Origin: Kitasatospora sp. MAP12-44
Lineage (GTDB): Bacteria; Actinomycetota; Actinomycetes; Streptomycetales; Streptomycetaceae
Direction: 5' to 3'
DNA length: 64,000 nucleotides
Assembly (NCBI RefSeq): GCF_029892095.1
Contig: NZ_JARZAE010000004.1
Location: 4,030,001 to 4,094,000 of the forward strand
Shown in pieces: positions 1-8,752 of the stretch; the stretch's first letter is position 1, and each line of letters starts with the position of its first letter. The position numbers and the translations under genes were made by a program. Under the pieces are notes generated by a model. The model made no database searches. It saw nothing but the letters and a program-made list of their open reading frames with translations, and was not told where the DNA came from.

Positions 1-1
1 C

Positions 2-322
2 TCAGCTCGGCGTATCCGGCTGGGCCAGGCGGATGGTGATCTCACGGGGACCATCCCCCGGCACGTCATCGACGTAAAGCGGCAGGATCCACGGCCGTGT
101 TCGTAGTTCACCTGCGATGGTCTCGACTGCGCCAGCCCATCCCAGGCAGCCTTCGACGAAGTCCCGGTGCCACCCGTACACCTTCAACCCCGCGATTTCC
201 CGGAGCAGAGCCGTGAGTGCATCTGGGAGCTGGTCGAATTCCGACGCCGGCATGATCCCAGCGATCTCAGCCACGACCGGTCCGCAGGCCCACTCCCGCT
301 CTCCGTCTGCGCTCATCACCAC
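2..322 (-). CDS. hypothetical protein, last gene of a three-gene operon
   Basis: About 106 residues, no family recognised. An AAAGGAG ribosome-binding site lies six bases before the GTG at 322, with further in-frame GTG (319) and ATG (316) codons; I prefer the GTG at the best spacing. The product is acidic and soluble, with no signal peptide or membrane segment. It starts 27 bases after the ATPase gene, so it is probably co-transcribed with that gene and the GntR regulator. The stop codon is the reverse complement of bases 2-4, so the gene is complete. Confidence 0.6.
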   Translation of the reverse strand: MVMSADGEREWACGPVVAEIAGIMPASEFDQLPDALTALLREIAGLKVYGWHRDFVEGCLGWAGAVETIAGELRTRPWILPLYVDDVPGDGPREITIRLAQPDTPS

Positions 323-348
323 GTCGATCTCCTTTCGCTGACCAATGC

Positions 349-765
349 TCACGTCGTCCCACCATCCAGCGGCGCGATCAGCGCCCAGACCGCCTTGCCC
401 ACGCCCGCACGGGGAGACAAGCCCCACGCCTGCGACAGGTGCTCGACCAGCCGCAGGCCGCGGCCGGACTCATCATCAGCACCCGCCCAGCGCACAGCCG
501 GCAGCTCGCCGCACGCATCGTGCACCTCGATGCGGAGCAGCCCGGGTTCCATCTCGAACCGGAGGAAGATCAACCGGTCACGCGGGGTGCGGGCGTGCTG
601 CACCGCGTTGTTGACCAGCTCGGTCAACACCAGCCCGCCCACTTCAGCGAACAGATTCCCGTCGACCACGCTGCCCAGGAACTCCCGGAGCAGCCCCCGG
701 GCTGCACTGCTCGACTTCGGGTGACGTGGCATCCAGGCCTCCGCCACCTCAACAGTGGTCGTCAT
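349..765 (-). CDS. ATP-binding protein, anti-sigma/HATPase_c_2 type
   Basis: 138-residue single-domain GHKL ATPase of the RsbW/SpoIIAB-like group that is abundant in streptomycetes. The N box reads LTELVNNAVQHA (about residue 53) and the G1 region is DDESGRGLRLVEHL; no receiver or histidine-acceptor domain is present. Known relatives are anti-sigma serine kinases or conservon components; which sigma or anti-anti-sigma partner is used here cannot be told. The ATG at 765 lies 16 bases inside the end of the upstream GntR gene, so the two are probably translationally coupled. Confidence 0.75.
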   Translation of the reverse strand: MTTTVEVAEAWMPRHPKSSSAARGLLREFLGSVVDGNLFAEVGGLVLTELVNNAVQHARTPRDRLIFLRFEMEPGLLRIEVHDACGELPAVRWAGADDESGRGLRLVEHLSQAWGLSPRAGVGKAVWALIAPLDGGTT

Positions 766-1501
766 CGGCGCACCCCGTTCGATCCGTCTCAGCTGTGATG
801 AAGATGGCGTCCGACCGGTCCCCGGGAAGCACGAGGAACGTGCACTCCACCACTCGACCGTCGGCGTCGACAGCCGTGCGCACGATCGACAGAACCGGAG
901 CGCGGGCGGCGATGCGAAGCGCCTCCGCTTCATCGGCGGTCGGGAAGCGCGCGGTCGTGCGCTCGGTAGTCTCCGCGAACTGAACGCCGGCCGCGAGCAG
1001 CTGCGCCCGAGCGTCCTCACCCCACGGCGACCGGGGGACCTCGGGTGGGGTTATCGCCAGTGCCTTGGGCACGTAGACGCGGGCCAGGCTGCGCCGAAGG
1101 CCGGCCTGGACGCCGAGGTAGACCCACTCGACCAAGGCAGTTCCGACCACCACCTGCAGAAGCGACGGCAGGTCACCGTCGGCCGGCACCTCGGCCACGC
1201 TGACCGTGATCGAGAGAGGGACGGTACTGGCCTGTTCCTCTCGCTGCGTGCTCCGACCCCTCACGTACGAGATCGGCTGGCTCGGAAGACGAACGAAGTT
1301 CCCGCGCCCATGAACCTTCTCGATCAGCCCCTCCCCCTGGAGCACCTCCAGGGCCCGCCGGAGTGTCGGCAGACCAACCCGGTAGGTGGCCGCGAGCTCT
1401 CCCTCCGAGGGCAGCTTGTCGCCGGCAGGGACGACTCCGCTCCCGATGCGACGCCGGAGGTCGTCGGCTACGTGCGTGTAGCGAACAGCCACAACCGTCA
1501 C
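749..1501 (-). CDS. GntR-family transcriptional regulator (HutC/UTRA type)
   Basis: About 250 residues. The N-terminal winged helix (YTHVADDLRRRI ... KLPSEGELAATYRVGLPTLRRAL) has the classical GntR signature, followed by a UTRA-like ligand domain. Two GTG codons (1501, 1492) compete; the GGAGGGG stretch around the first best fits initiation at 1492, so the N-terminus is uncertain by three residues. First gene of the operon running to position 2. The effector is unknown. Confidence 0.8.
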   Translation of the reverse strand: MTVVAVRYTHVADDLRRRIGSGVVPAGDKLPSEGELAATYRVGLPTLRRALEVLQGEGLIEKVHGRGNFVRLPSQPISYVRGRSTQREEQASTVPLSITVSVAEVPADGDLPSLLQVVVGTALVEWVYLGVQAGLRRSLARVYVPKALAITPPEVPRSPWGEDARAQLLAAGVQFAETTERTTARFPTADEAEALRIAARAPVLSIVRTAVDADGRVVECTFLVLPGDRSDAIFITAETDRTGCADDDHC

Positions 1502-1634
1502 CCCCTCCGCTCGGTGTCGGTAAGGGCGGCGGTGACACGTTGGCGCGACAGGTCCTGGCCGCAACGACCCGGAGGCGCGGCCGGCAGGTGTCTGGTCAAG
1601 GTAGCGGCGGAATAGCTAAGGTCGAACACGCTGA

Positions 1635-1934
1635 TCAGCTCCCATATAGCTGACGGCACTGCCCCGCGGCGGCGATTGCGTCGTCCGTCGCGGGCGCTTC
1701 CTTTCGGACGGCAGCCCACACGATCAGGCTGCGGCCGGCACTGCTGACGAGTCCGAACCGGTCGGCCGACTCCAGCAGCGCCAGGACTGTTTTCCAGGAC
1801 TCGGCCACCGTCGAGTCCGACACCTCCGTTTCTACGTTGGTGTGCTCCCGGTGGTCCGTCACCTGTGGATCAAGCCCGAGGGCCGCGAGGCCAGCCAAGA
1901 TCTGATCAACACGTGCTTGATGACGCGAGGGCAC
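1635..1934 (-). CDS. hypothetical protein
   Basis: 99 residues from a GTG at 1934 preceded by AAGGGG. No known domain; the chain is predicted soluble and helical (QILAGLAALGLDP, VAESWKTVLALLESADRFGL). It is transcribed away from the GntR gene at 2015, and the two start codons flank two 12-bp palindromes, so both genes could be controlled from the same operators. Reading frame and ribosome-binding site support a real gene; function unknown. Confidence 0.55.
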   Translation of the reverse strand: MPSRHQARVDQILAGLAALGLDPQVTDHREHTNVETEVSDSTVAESWKTVLALLESADRFGLVSSAGRSLIVWAAVRKEAPATDDAIAAAGQCRQLYGS

Positions 1935-1974
1935 AAGGCACCCCTTCGTAGTCGCGAGACCACTTAGAGCGAAG

Positions 1975-2005
1975 CTAGTTAACTAGATTAGACCTAGTGG
2001 ACTAG
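1975..2005. promoter_or_regulatory. tandem 12-bp palindromes, probable GntR operators
   Basis: CTAGTTAACTAG at 1975-1986 and CTAGTGGACTAG at 1994-2005 share the half-site CTAG(T) and are spaced 19 bp apart. They end 9 bp before the ATG at 2015. This is the size and symmetry expected for a dimeric GntR/HutC regulator. Autoregulation of the downstream gene is an inference. Confidence 0.65.
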
Positions 2006-2014
2006 ATTTTCCAT

Positions 2015-2770
2015 ATGCGTGAGCAACCTCCCTACCTCCGCATTGCCGATGCCTTGCAGGAGCGCATCGCATGCGGGGACTGGGCACCCGGAGACCGCCT
2101 GCCGTCCCGCGCCCAACTCGCTCAGGAGTTCGGTGTGGGCGACAACGTGGTCCGCCGCGCGCAGGAACTCTTGATCCTCCAAGGCGTCCTGGAAGGCCGC
2201 GCCGGTTCAGGCACCTTCGTCGCCGAGCCGCGCGAGCGGCTACGCCTGGTCCGCTCCCGAGCGCGCGAAGACCGCGGCGGCTCACCGTTCTATTCGGACA
2301 TGATCGGCCTCGGCCGGCGGGGCACGTGGGAGAGCCGCACCGAGGCGAAGGTGCCCGCGCCGGCCGACATCGCGGCCCGCCTCGGCATCCCCGAAGGCGA
2401 CCTGTGCGTCCGGACGGCGTACGAGTACCTCGCCAACGGCAAACCGGTCCAGCTGTCGACGAGTTGGGAGCCGTACGACCTGACCGCCGGCACCATCGTC
2501 GTCCTGCCCGAGGGCGGGCCGCACGCCGGCCGCGGCGTGGTCAACCGCATGGCTGCGATCGGCATCACGGTCAGCCACTTCACCGAGCAGCCGGAACCCC
2601 GGCATGCCACGGACGAGGAGGCGTCACTCCTGGGCGTGCAGCGCGGCGCCCTCGTCACCCACATCCGCCGCACGTACATCAGCGACGACGGCCGCGCGGT
2701 GGAAACTGCCGACATCATCGTTCCCGCCGCGTTCTGTGAGCTGGTCTACGAGGTGGCAATCACTCCCTGA
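2015..2770 (+). CDS. GntR-family transcriptional regulator with UTRA domain
   Basis: 251 residues. Residues about 6-70 are a GntR winged helix (IADALQERIACGDWAPGDRLPSRAQLA), the rest a UTRA effector domain with the typical C-terminal strand (HIRRTYISDDGRAVE). No ribosome-binding site precedes the ATG and the operators end 9 bp upstream, so the mRNA is probably leaderless or nearly so, which is common in actinomycetes. Relatives of this size regulate conjugative plasmid transfer (KorSA/TraR type) or sugar uptake; the former would fit the mobile surroundings but is not shown. Confidence 0.8.
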   Translation: MREQPPYLRIADALQERIACGDWAPGDRLPSRAQLAQEFGVGDNVVRRAQELLILQGVLEGRAGSGTFVAEPRERLRLVRSRAREDRGGSPFYSDMIGLGRRGTWESRTEAKVPAPADIAARLGIPEGDLCVRTAYEYLANGKPVQLSTSWEPYDLTAGTIVVLPEGGPHAGRGVVNRMAAIGITVSHFTEQPEPRHATDEEASLLGVQRGALVTHIRRTYISDDGRAVETADIIVPAAFCELVYEVAITP

Positions 2771-3049
2771 CCGACGCGCAGCCCAGGGGCGGGAGAGCCG
2801 AACAGCACCTGGCTGAAACATGGGTGCACGTGTCACACCTGTCACAGCGTCACGCCGCACCCACTCCTCCCGCACCTCTTCATCGGCCGGCTCAGCGCCC
2901 CCCATGTTCCAGCAATCACCTCAACCGTCCGAGCGGGACCGCAATCACCCAACTCAAGCTGCCAGAAACATCCTTGACAGGGACACGAGTCCCGTCGACC
3001 TCGTAGAATCCTCAAGACATCAAGAGAACTGCATGTCTCGGGGGATGAG
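2771..3049. other. intergenic region
   Basis: About 280 bases between the GntR gene and the next gene. I see no convincing gene, RNA or strong hairpin. Confidence 0.5.
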
Positions 3050-3619
3050 TTGGCAGCTACCGAGCAGCTGGTCACCATCGCGGCCGTCCTGGTGGGCGCG
3101 CTGACGACGCACCTCACCAACCACGCGATGGAACGGACGCGGAAGCAACACGAGTTGCTGACGCGGTGGGACGACAAGAAGCTGCACGCGTACGAGGGCT
3201 ACATAGACAGGATCAGAGCCGGCGTCTTCCTCGCCGTCCAGCTCTACGAACACAAGGAAGGCATCCACGCGAGCCCCAAGGGCGAGCATGAGCTGATCGC
3301 CGAGCTGTCAGAAGCCAGTTGGGAGCGAGGCCGCGCCTTCGAACGGATCATGCTCCTTGGCGGCGACGACGTCGTGGAAGCAGCACACAGCCTCAACGCC
3401 ACCGCACTCGAAGTCGACTGGCAGGCCAACGGCAAGACACACGGCACGCTGGACGAGTGGCGCAACCGCAACCGAGCCGTCTTCCGCGCCATCAACGAGT
3501 TCCACGACGCCGCCCGCCAAGACCTCGGCGTCCAAGGCAACGTCACCGGCGAGAGCCACCCGGAACGCGACCTACTGCTACCGCCCCCGAGGGGCACCGA
3601 GCAGGGAACGCAACCGTAG
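3050..3619 (+). CDS. hypothetical protein with one N-terminal membrane anchor
   Basis: 189 residues from a TTG at 3050, with a GGGG motif seven bases upstream. Residues about 6-27 (LVTIAAVLVGALTTHL) form one transmembrane segment; the rest is a mainly helical, charged soluble domain rich in Trp and Arg. No characterised family is recognised; proteins with this architecture are common hypotheticals in streptomycetes. It lies beside mobile-element debris. Confidence 0.65.
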   Translation: MAATEQLVTIAAVLVGALTTHLTNHAMERTRKQHELLTRWDDKKLHAYEGYIDRIRAGVFLAVQLYEHKEGIHASPKGEHELIAELSEASWERGRAFERIMLLGGDDVVEAAHSLNATALEVDWQANGKTHGTLDEWRNRNRAVFRAINEFHDAARQDLGVQGNVTGESHPERDLLLPPPRGTEQGTQP

Positions 3620-3714
3620 ATTCGCTGAGCACAACGACTGCATCGCCTGGCAAGTCATTCACCGCGGGATAGTCTGCCGACCTTCCGGCCGCCCCTTTAG
3701 TGCGCCAACGTTGT

Positions 3715-4093
3715 ACGATCACAAGACGTCGAGCTTGAGCAAGCGCTCCGATATGACGGACTCGGTTTCCCGCACGCGGTGCAGGCCGTGCAGATCGTGC
3801 GCCGTCGCCGGATCGCCACCACCGGCAAAGTCACCTTGGAACGCATCTACGCAGTCACCGACCTGACGGCCGAGCAGGCCGACGCTCCCGAGATCGCGCA
3901 CCACGTGCACGACACCACCTTCGCCGAGGACGCCTCGCGGGTCCGGACCAGGACCGCGCCCCGGGCCATGGCGGCCATGCGCAACCTGGCCATCGGCGCC
4001 CTCCGCCTGACCGGCTGCGACAACATCGCCGCTAGCCTGCGCAAGCACAGCCGAGACGCCACAGGACCGCTCGCCACCCTCGGCATCACATGA
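3715..4093 (+). pseudogene. ISAs1-family transposase, 3' remnant
   Basis: The translated fragment beginning LGFPHAVQAVQIVRRRR and continuing IYAVTDLTAEQADAPEIA ... AMRNLAIGALRLTGCDNIAASLRKHSRD is the C-terminal third of an ISAs1-type DDE transposase. The first two thirds, including the DDE residues, are absent here. A complementary N-terminal fragment of the same family lies at 8744-9575 in the same orientation. Confidence 0.75.
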
Positions 4094-4367
4094 TCAAACC
4101 GGACGGAACCCCTGAACGGCGCCGCCCTGGGCTGGCATCGCTGACCACCGTTCTTATGGATCCCGCTTCGCTGATGGGCTTACCGAGCCGCCGGTCGTAT
4201 TGCTCGGACAACTGGGACATCCGCAGTTCAGCGGCATCTGACACGTCCGTGTCGTACTGGGCGTCCGAGTCCGCAGCAGATCTCGATTAGCCCAGATGGA
4301 GTGCATCGCCGAGCCGATTGCTGAGCGCAGAGCGACAATGGAGACTCCGCAAGCGAAAGGCACCCCC
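4094..4367. other. intergenic region, left border of low-GC cassette
   Basis: No gene recognised. GC content falls from chromosomal values toward about 50% near the right end. A GAAAGG ribosome-binding site for the next gene lies at its end. Confidence 0.4.
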
Positions 4368-5009
4368 ATGACCAATATTCTCGCCGATCGCAGTCAGTTT
4401 AACTTTGCCGCCCGCGATTGCCCCCTTGCTGAAATTCGCCATAGCGATCAGCTGCGGATGCCCGAAATCCTGGAAACTCTAGGTGTCAATATTGCGCGTA
4501 TTTTTGAACCACTCCACCTTCCAACGGATAGCCTGCAGGCGGGCGAAGCAGAATTTGAGAAGGCTTTCTTGATGAAAACGCGCCTCGCGCCGCTTGTTAA
4601 CGGAACTCAGGAGCAACCCAGAGGGGCCGCCATTCCGACCGCGGGTAGGCCATTCTTGGAGGCGCGCCCCCTTGATCGTTATAATATTTATAACGCGCGC
4701 GAGGCAAGTCAGACACTGCATGTCGTCTTCCCCAATGATGACGATCGACAGCAGAAGCTAATGCTGTTCATGGAACAGTATCAGCCAAATGGGCAACCTA
4801 ATACTTTGTTGATTCTTGCGACTGAACTTCATGATCTGGAAACTGCTCAAGCCTTCGCGCAAGGGCTATATATCGTGAAGCAAGAGTGTTCTTATTCTCG
4901 GTGGTTGCGTCAGTGCATTGGAGAATGCCCGAACAGAAAGCACTGTCAGCACTCTGTTCGCCTCTCACTCGATGGGCCTCGCGATATTGGGTTCTGTGCG
5001 GAGGACTGA
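4368..5009 (+). CDS. unknown protein with a Cys/His cluster, first gene of a low-GC pair
   Basis: 213 residues from the ATG at 4368 (GAAAGG upstream); an in-frame ATG at 4296 lacks such a site. No known family recognised. The C-terminal part carries a tight Cys cluster (EC-SYSRWLRQC-IGEC-PNRKHC-QH), which looks metal-binding. No signal peptide or membrane segment. GC content (about 47-52% in sampled stretches) and AT-ending codons are unlike the neighbours, indicating transfer. It ends five bases before the next gene, which has its own strong ribosome-binding site, so the two form an operon. Confidence 0.65.
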   Translation: MTNILADRSQFNFAARDCPLAEIRHSDQLRMPEILETLGVNIARIFEPLHLPTDSLQAGEAEFEKAFLMKTRLAPLVNGTQEQPRGAAIPTAGRPFLEARPLDRYNIYNAREASQTLHVVFPNDDDRQQKLMLFMEQYQPNGQPNTLLILATELHDLETAQAFAQGLYIVKQECSYSRWLRQCIGECPNRKHCQHSVRLSLDGPRDIGFCAED

Positions 5010-5014
5010 AGGAC

Positions 5015-5602
5015 ATGCTCATTGGACAGGTGCGCATTGAAATCGTTGACACACCGGCGTTGTGGTTGCAGGTTCTCGTTGATATTGCGTTCATCGCTGC
5101 CGGCCTTGGTGCACTCGCATCCATCTACACATACTTGGGGTCGGGTCGAAGAGTTAAGGTGCACGCCGAGGCTGAAGGCAACGAGGTCACGATCACGGTC
5201 GGAAATAAAGGGCGCATCGACGCTTATCTATCTTTTGTCGGTGTGGTTATTTTGTGGCGCGAGCATGGTTGGCTTCGGCCACGGACTCCACTGGCTCTAA
5301 CTGCTCCGGTCTGGCTTGAGGATATTTCGATGGATCAATTGGTGTACCTTCCCCCTGGGTATGTGCTCCGGTGGACCCTTACGTGGCCGCCTGGCGATAG
5401 GGTGACATTTCTTAAGTCACCATCCGCAGAATTGGATAGTGTTGACCGTGTGACGCAAGTGACGGCAAAGGCTTATAATCCCATCTTTCGAGCCGTGGCA
5501 TACTCCTATCGCAGTCGAAAGAAAGTGCGCATTAAGGGGCCTCATCCGATGCTGCGCACACGACTCCGTGATGCCGCACTGGCCATCCGCGGCCGACTTT
5601 AA
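5015..5602 (+). CDS. unknown membrane-anchored protein, second gene of the low-GC pair
   Basis: 195 residues from the ATG at 5015, preceded by GGAGG and AAGG motifs that overlap the end of the previous gene. Residues about 17-40 (LQVLVDIAFIAAGLGALAS) form one transmembrane segment; the remainder looks like a beta-rich domain (VTITVGNKGRIDAYLSFVGVVIL). The GNKGR stretch is reminiscent of Ig-like or CARDB-like folds, but this is only an impression. Low GC like its partner. The tRNA-Pro attachment remnant begins 220 bp downstream. Confidence 0.65.
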   Translation: MLIGQVRIEIVDTPALWLQVLVDIAFIAAGLGALASIYTYLGSGRRVKVHAEAEGNEVTITVGNKGRIDAYLSFVGVVILWREHGWLRPRTPLALTAPVWLEDISMDQLVYLPPGYVLRWTLTWPPGDRVTFLKSPSAELDSVDRVTQVTAKAYNPIFRAVAYSYRSRKKVRIKGPHPMLRTRLRDAALAIRGRL

Positions 5603-5821
5603 GATTGTGCGGTAGCGCGTCTTGCCAACCGCTTGCCAGTATGCGCGACGGCGCCGCATGCAAGGAATGTCTTCAGTTCCTCGCTCTCCCAGCCACAGCG
5701 GAGTGAGTGTCTAACTGCGTGACAACCGCAGCGCGCAACGGCGGACGAGCACGGACGTTCTCGGATCCTCGTCGCAGCTCAAGGACAGACCCATCACTGC
5801 CCGAACAGTCGCCCGAATTGC

Positions 5822-5864
5822 TTCGGGACGAAGAGGCCGTGGGTTCAAATCCCGCCACCCCGAC
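5822..5864 (+). mobile_element. att copy 1: 3' half of tRNA-Pro(CGG)
   Basis: 43 bp beginning in the anticodon loop (TTCGGGA, anticodon CGG) and running through the variable loop, T arm (GTGGGTTCAAATCCCGC) and acceptor strand (ACCCCGAC). No D arm or 5' acceptor strand precedes it, so it is not a working tRNA gene. The same 43 bp occur at 11708, 13488 and 19445. This is the usual crossover region of tyrosine integrases that target tRNA genes. Confidence 0.85.
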
Positions 5865-5875
5865 ACAGCCCAGAT

Positions 5876-5901
5876 GGTCAGTCAGAGAAATCTGACTGGC
5901 C
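5876..5901 (+). terminator. hairpin after att copy 1
   Basis: CAGTCAGA and TCTGACTG form a perfect 8-bp stem (5879-5898) around a GAAA loop, 15 bp after the tRNA-derived sequence. All four att copies are followed by such a hairpin, the position of a tRNA terminator. Confidence 0.6.
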
Positions 5902-5918
5902 CTCTGTCGTTGCTGCAG

Positions 5919-5984
5919 CACCCGCACCCGCACCCGCACCCGCACCCGCACCCGCACCCGCACCCGCACCCGCACCCGCACCCG
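5919..5984. repeat. (CACCCG) x 11 microsatellite
   Basis: Eleven perfect hexamers, noncoding, between the att hairpin and the end of the GH3 gene. It opens spurious His-Pro or Arg-Val frames. Probably length-variable by slippage. Confidence 0.9.
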
Positions 5985-6064
5985 CTGATTCTCAGCGACC
6001 GTTGGCGGGAAGCTCTACTGCCATCGCTGCCTGGGAGGGGACCACATGCGCAAGGACCCGGCTG

Positions 6065-8503
6065 TCATCCGCGACGAGGGGTCACTGCAATGCCGACAGA
6101 TGAGGACTCGACGGTCCAGATGAACGAGCTCTCGGCCTGGGCGCCGTTCGGGTCCTTCGCGGTCACGGTCACCGTGCTGGTCCCGGCCGTGGTCGGAGCG
6201 CCGGTGACCAGGCCGGAGGACGAGATGGACACACCGGCGGGCAGATCGGTGGCGTTGAATGCGAGACTCTGCCCGGTCGTCGCGTCCCTTGCGGTGATCT
6301 GCAGCGAGACCGCGGTGCCAGCCTGGCCCTCCTGCGGGCCGGGGCCGGTGATCGTGACCGGCTGCCCGAGTTGATCAGCGCAGATGGTGAGCGTGCTGGC
6401 GAGCTTGAGCGCTGCGGAAGAGTCGGCGTCGCCGACAGCGATGCCGTAGTCGCCAGTGCTGATAGCCCAGTTGTCCGTGCTCGCGTCCCAGTAGCGGAGG
6501 TTCCGCTCGGCAAGAGGGAACGTGACGGGCTCGCTCTGGCCAGGCTGTAAGTCCACCCGGGCGAAGCCCTCGAGCTGTCGCGGCGGCTGCCCGGATGCAG
6601 CTGGGTCGGTGACGTACAGCTGGGCGACGTCCGCTCCGGCCCGGGTGCCCGTGTTGGTCACGGTCGCGGTCACCGTGGCCTCACCACCCTGCGGCAGGCG
6701 GTTGATCTGCAGGTTGCTGTAGGAGAACGTGGTGTAGGAAAGGCCGTAGCCGAAGGGGTATTGAGGCGTCAGGCCCTTGCTGTCGTACCAGCGGTAGCCG
6801 ACGTCGACTCCCTCCGAGTACTGAACCTGCCCGTTGCCGCCGGGCCACTGCGCGCTGGTACTCGCCGGGACCTGGGAGAGCGAGGTCGGGAAGGTCACCG
6901 GCAGGTGGCCGGAGGGGTTGGTGGTGCCGAACAGGATGTTCGCGATGGCGGTGCCGTCCTGCTGGCCCGGGTACCAGGCCTCAAGCACGCCCTTGACCGA
7001 GGAGAGCCAGGGCAGGGTGACCGCGGAGCCGGTGTTGAGCACCACGATCGTGTTCGGGTTCGCCGCGGCCACTGAAGAGATCAGCGTGTTGTCCTCACGG
7101 GACAGATCGATGGTCGACCGGTCGCTTCCTTCGCTCTCCCAGGTGCTGGCGAAGACCACCGCGACGGTGGACTTGGCGGCGAGCGCGGCGGCCGATCTCG
7201 GCGAGGAGCCGTCGTCGTAACTCACGGTCACGCCGCTGGGCGCGGCACTGGTGATCCCCTCCAGCGGCGTGACCGTGCCGCTGGAGTTCACACCGGCGGT
7301 CCCTCCACCGCCCGTCTGCGCGTCGGTCGTGGCGTCCGCGCCAACGACGGCGATGGACGTGTCCGAGGCGCCGAGCGGCAGCACGTTGCCCGAGTTCTTC
7401 AGCAATACCGTCCCCTCCTCGGCCAGGCGCTCCGCCGTCGCCTGATGTGCGGCGCTGGTCGCGACCTGGGCCGGGGAGCCTGTCGTCGGCTTGTCGAACA
7501 GCCCGAAGGCGAACATCTCGGTGAGGATGCGCGAGACGGACGTGTCGATCCTCGACTGACTCACCTGACCGGAGGTGACAGCCTGCCGCAGCGCGCTGCC
7601 GTAGTAGGTATTGTCGCCCGGCATGTCCTGGTCCAAGCCCGCGTTCACCGATGGCACGGTGGAGTGTGTGGCGCGCCAGTCGGAGGTGACGAAGCCGGTG
7701 AACCCGAACTGCCGGCGCAGGGCGGCGCTCAGGATCAGCGGGTTCTCACAGGCGAAGGTCCCGTTGATCTGGCTGTAGGAGCACATCACCGAGGAGGGGG
7801 CGCCCTGCTGCACAGCGGTCTGGAAGGCGGGCAGGTAGATCTCCCGCAGCGCCTGGTCGCTGACGATCGCGTCGTCGGAGGGCGTGTTGCGGTTCGTTTC
7901 CTGGTTGTACACGGCGAAGTGCTTGACCTGTGCCATCACCCCGGTGGACTGCACACCGCGGATGTCAGCTGCGCTCATCTGCCCGTTGAGGTACGGGTCC
8001 TCACCGACCGACTCGAACGCGCGACCCCAACGCGGGTCCCGCACGATGTTGATCGTCGGCCCGAGGTCCACAGTCGTGCCCTTGGCGGCCTGCTCCGCAC
8101 CGATGACCTGGCCGTAGGTCTGCTCCGCTGCGGTGTCCCAGGTCGCGGCGACGCTGACGGGCGCCGGGAGCTGCGTGACCCCCGTCATCCAGTCGCTCAC
8201 GCCGGCCGGGCCGTCCTCCAGGTTCAGCGCGGGGATGCACAGCGAACCGATCGCCGGTGTGAAGCCGACGTAGCTGGAGTCAAGTGCCCCGGTCATGAGT
8301 TGGATCTTCTGAGCCAGCGTCATCCGCGAGATCACCTCGTTGACGCGCTGCGGGATCGGCGCGCTCGAACCCACCCACGGGCATGCGGTCGAGGCCACCG
8401 CAGCGGGTGGAGCCGCGACGCAGGCAGCCGGCAGCGAACCGGACAGGGCGGTCAAGGCCGCCGCCATTCGCGCGATCCGCGGTGTGGTGGGGGTTCTGCG
8501 CAT
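6065..8503 (-). CDS. secreted glycoside hydrolase family 3 (beta-glucosidase type)
   Basis: 812 residues with a Sec-type signal peptide (about 1-38). The GH3 N-terminal barrel carries KHFAVYN near residue 194 and the nucleophile Asp275 in FVTSDW. It is followed by the GH3 C-terminal sandwich (GTVLLKNSGNVLPL, GYGLSYTTF), an FnIII-like domain and a C-terminal putative Ig-like domain (VSLQITARDATTGQ to TVTVTAKDPNGAQ). CGGAGG precedes the ATG at 8503. Substrate is probably a beta-glucoside or xyloside; exact specificity cannot be read. It is the main intact cargo between att copies 1 and 2. Confidence 0.9.
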   Translation of the reverse strand: MRRTPTTPRIARMAAALTALSGSLPAACVAAPPAAVASTACPWVGSSAPIPQRVNEVISRMTLAQKIQLMTGALDSSYVGFTPAIGSLCIPALNLEDGPAGVSDWMTGVTQLPAPVSVAATWDTAAEQTYGQVIGAEQAAKGTTVDLGPTINIVRDPRWGRAFESVGEDPYLNGQMSAADIRGVQSTGVMAQVKHFAVYNQETNRNTPSDDAIVSDQALREIYLPAFQTAVQQGAPSSVMCSYSQINGTFACENPLILSAALRRQFGFTGFVTSDWRATHSTVPSVNAGLDQDMPGDNTYYGSALRQAVTSGQVSQSRIDTSVSRILTEMFAFGLFDKPTTGSPAQVATSAAHQATAERLAEEGTVLLKNSGNVLPLGASDTSIAVVGADATTDAQTGGGGTAGVNSSGTVTPLEGITSAAPSGVTVSYDDGSSPRSAAALAAKSTVAVVFASTWESEGSDRSTIDLSREDNTLISSVAAANPNTIVVLNTGSAVTLPWLSSVKGVLEAWYPGQQDGTAIANILFGTTNPSGHLPVTFPTSLSQVPASTSAQWPGGNGQVQYSEGVDVGYRWYDSKGLTPQYPFGYGLSYTTFSYSNLQINRLPQGGEATVTATVTNTGTRAGADVAQLYVTDPAASGQPPRQLEGFARVDLQPGQSEPVTFPLAERNLRYWDASTDNWAISTGDYGIAVGDADSSAALKLASTLTICADQLGQPVTITGPGPQEGQAGTAVSLQITARDATTGQSLAFNATDLPAGVSISSSGLVTGAPTTAGTSTVTVTAKDPNGAQAESSFIWTVESSSVGIAVTPRRG

Positions 8504-8681
8504 GAGGCCTCCGGGTCACGGGAGGGAGATATTGCTCGTTGGCCCTGCGCACAGATTCGGCTCACTTTCCCGGTCAGAGCGCTAGAGCCCCAGGGCGGCG
8601 TTGTTCAGGCGAAGTGTCCCTCTTGATGCTGGTTCAGGCAGCTGACACGACTCGGAAGTTCGTGGATCTGGCTAGAACGGA

Positions 8682-8752
8682 GGAAGGCACAGCCTCCGGG
8701 TGATCATGAGGTGTCGAGTCCCTGATCACCGCGGCGGAAGACCGTGCCTTCC
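8682..8752. repeat. nested inverted repeats at the 5' edge of the ISAs1 remnant
   Basis: GGAAGGCAC (8682-8690) is exactly inverted as GTGCCTTCC (8744-8752), and inside it GGGTGATCA faces TGATCACC. The inner copy contains the transposase GTG start. It could be the left end of the element or a translational control hairpin. Confidence 0.5.

Noticed and set aside
4090..4290. Short plus-strand ORF after the ISAs1 remnant
   Set aside because: No ribosome-binding site, no recognisable protein features.
5822..5864. Functional tRNA-Pro genes at the four repeated sites
   Set aside because: None has a D arm or 5' acceptor strand.
5673..5981. Small minus-strand ORF with VGVAGFEPTASSSR; similar peptides recur near each att copy
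   Set aside because: This peptide is the translation of the antisense strand of the tRNA-Pro 3' half, and the Arg-Val run is the microsatellite.
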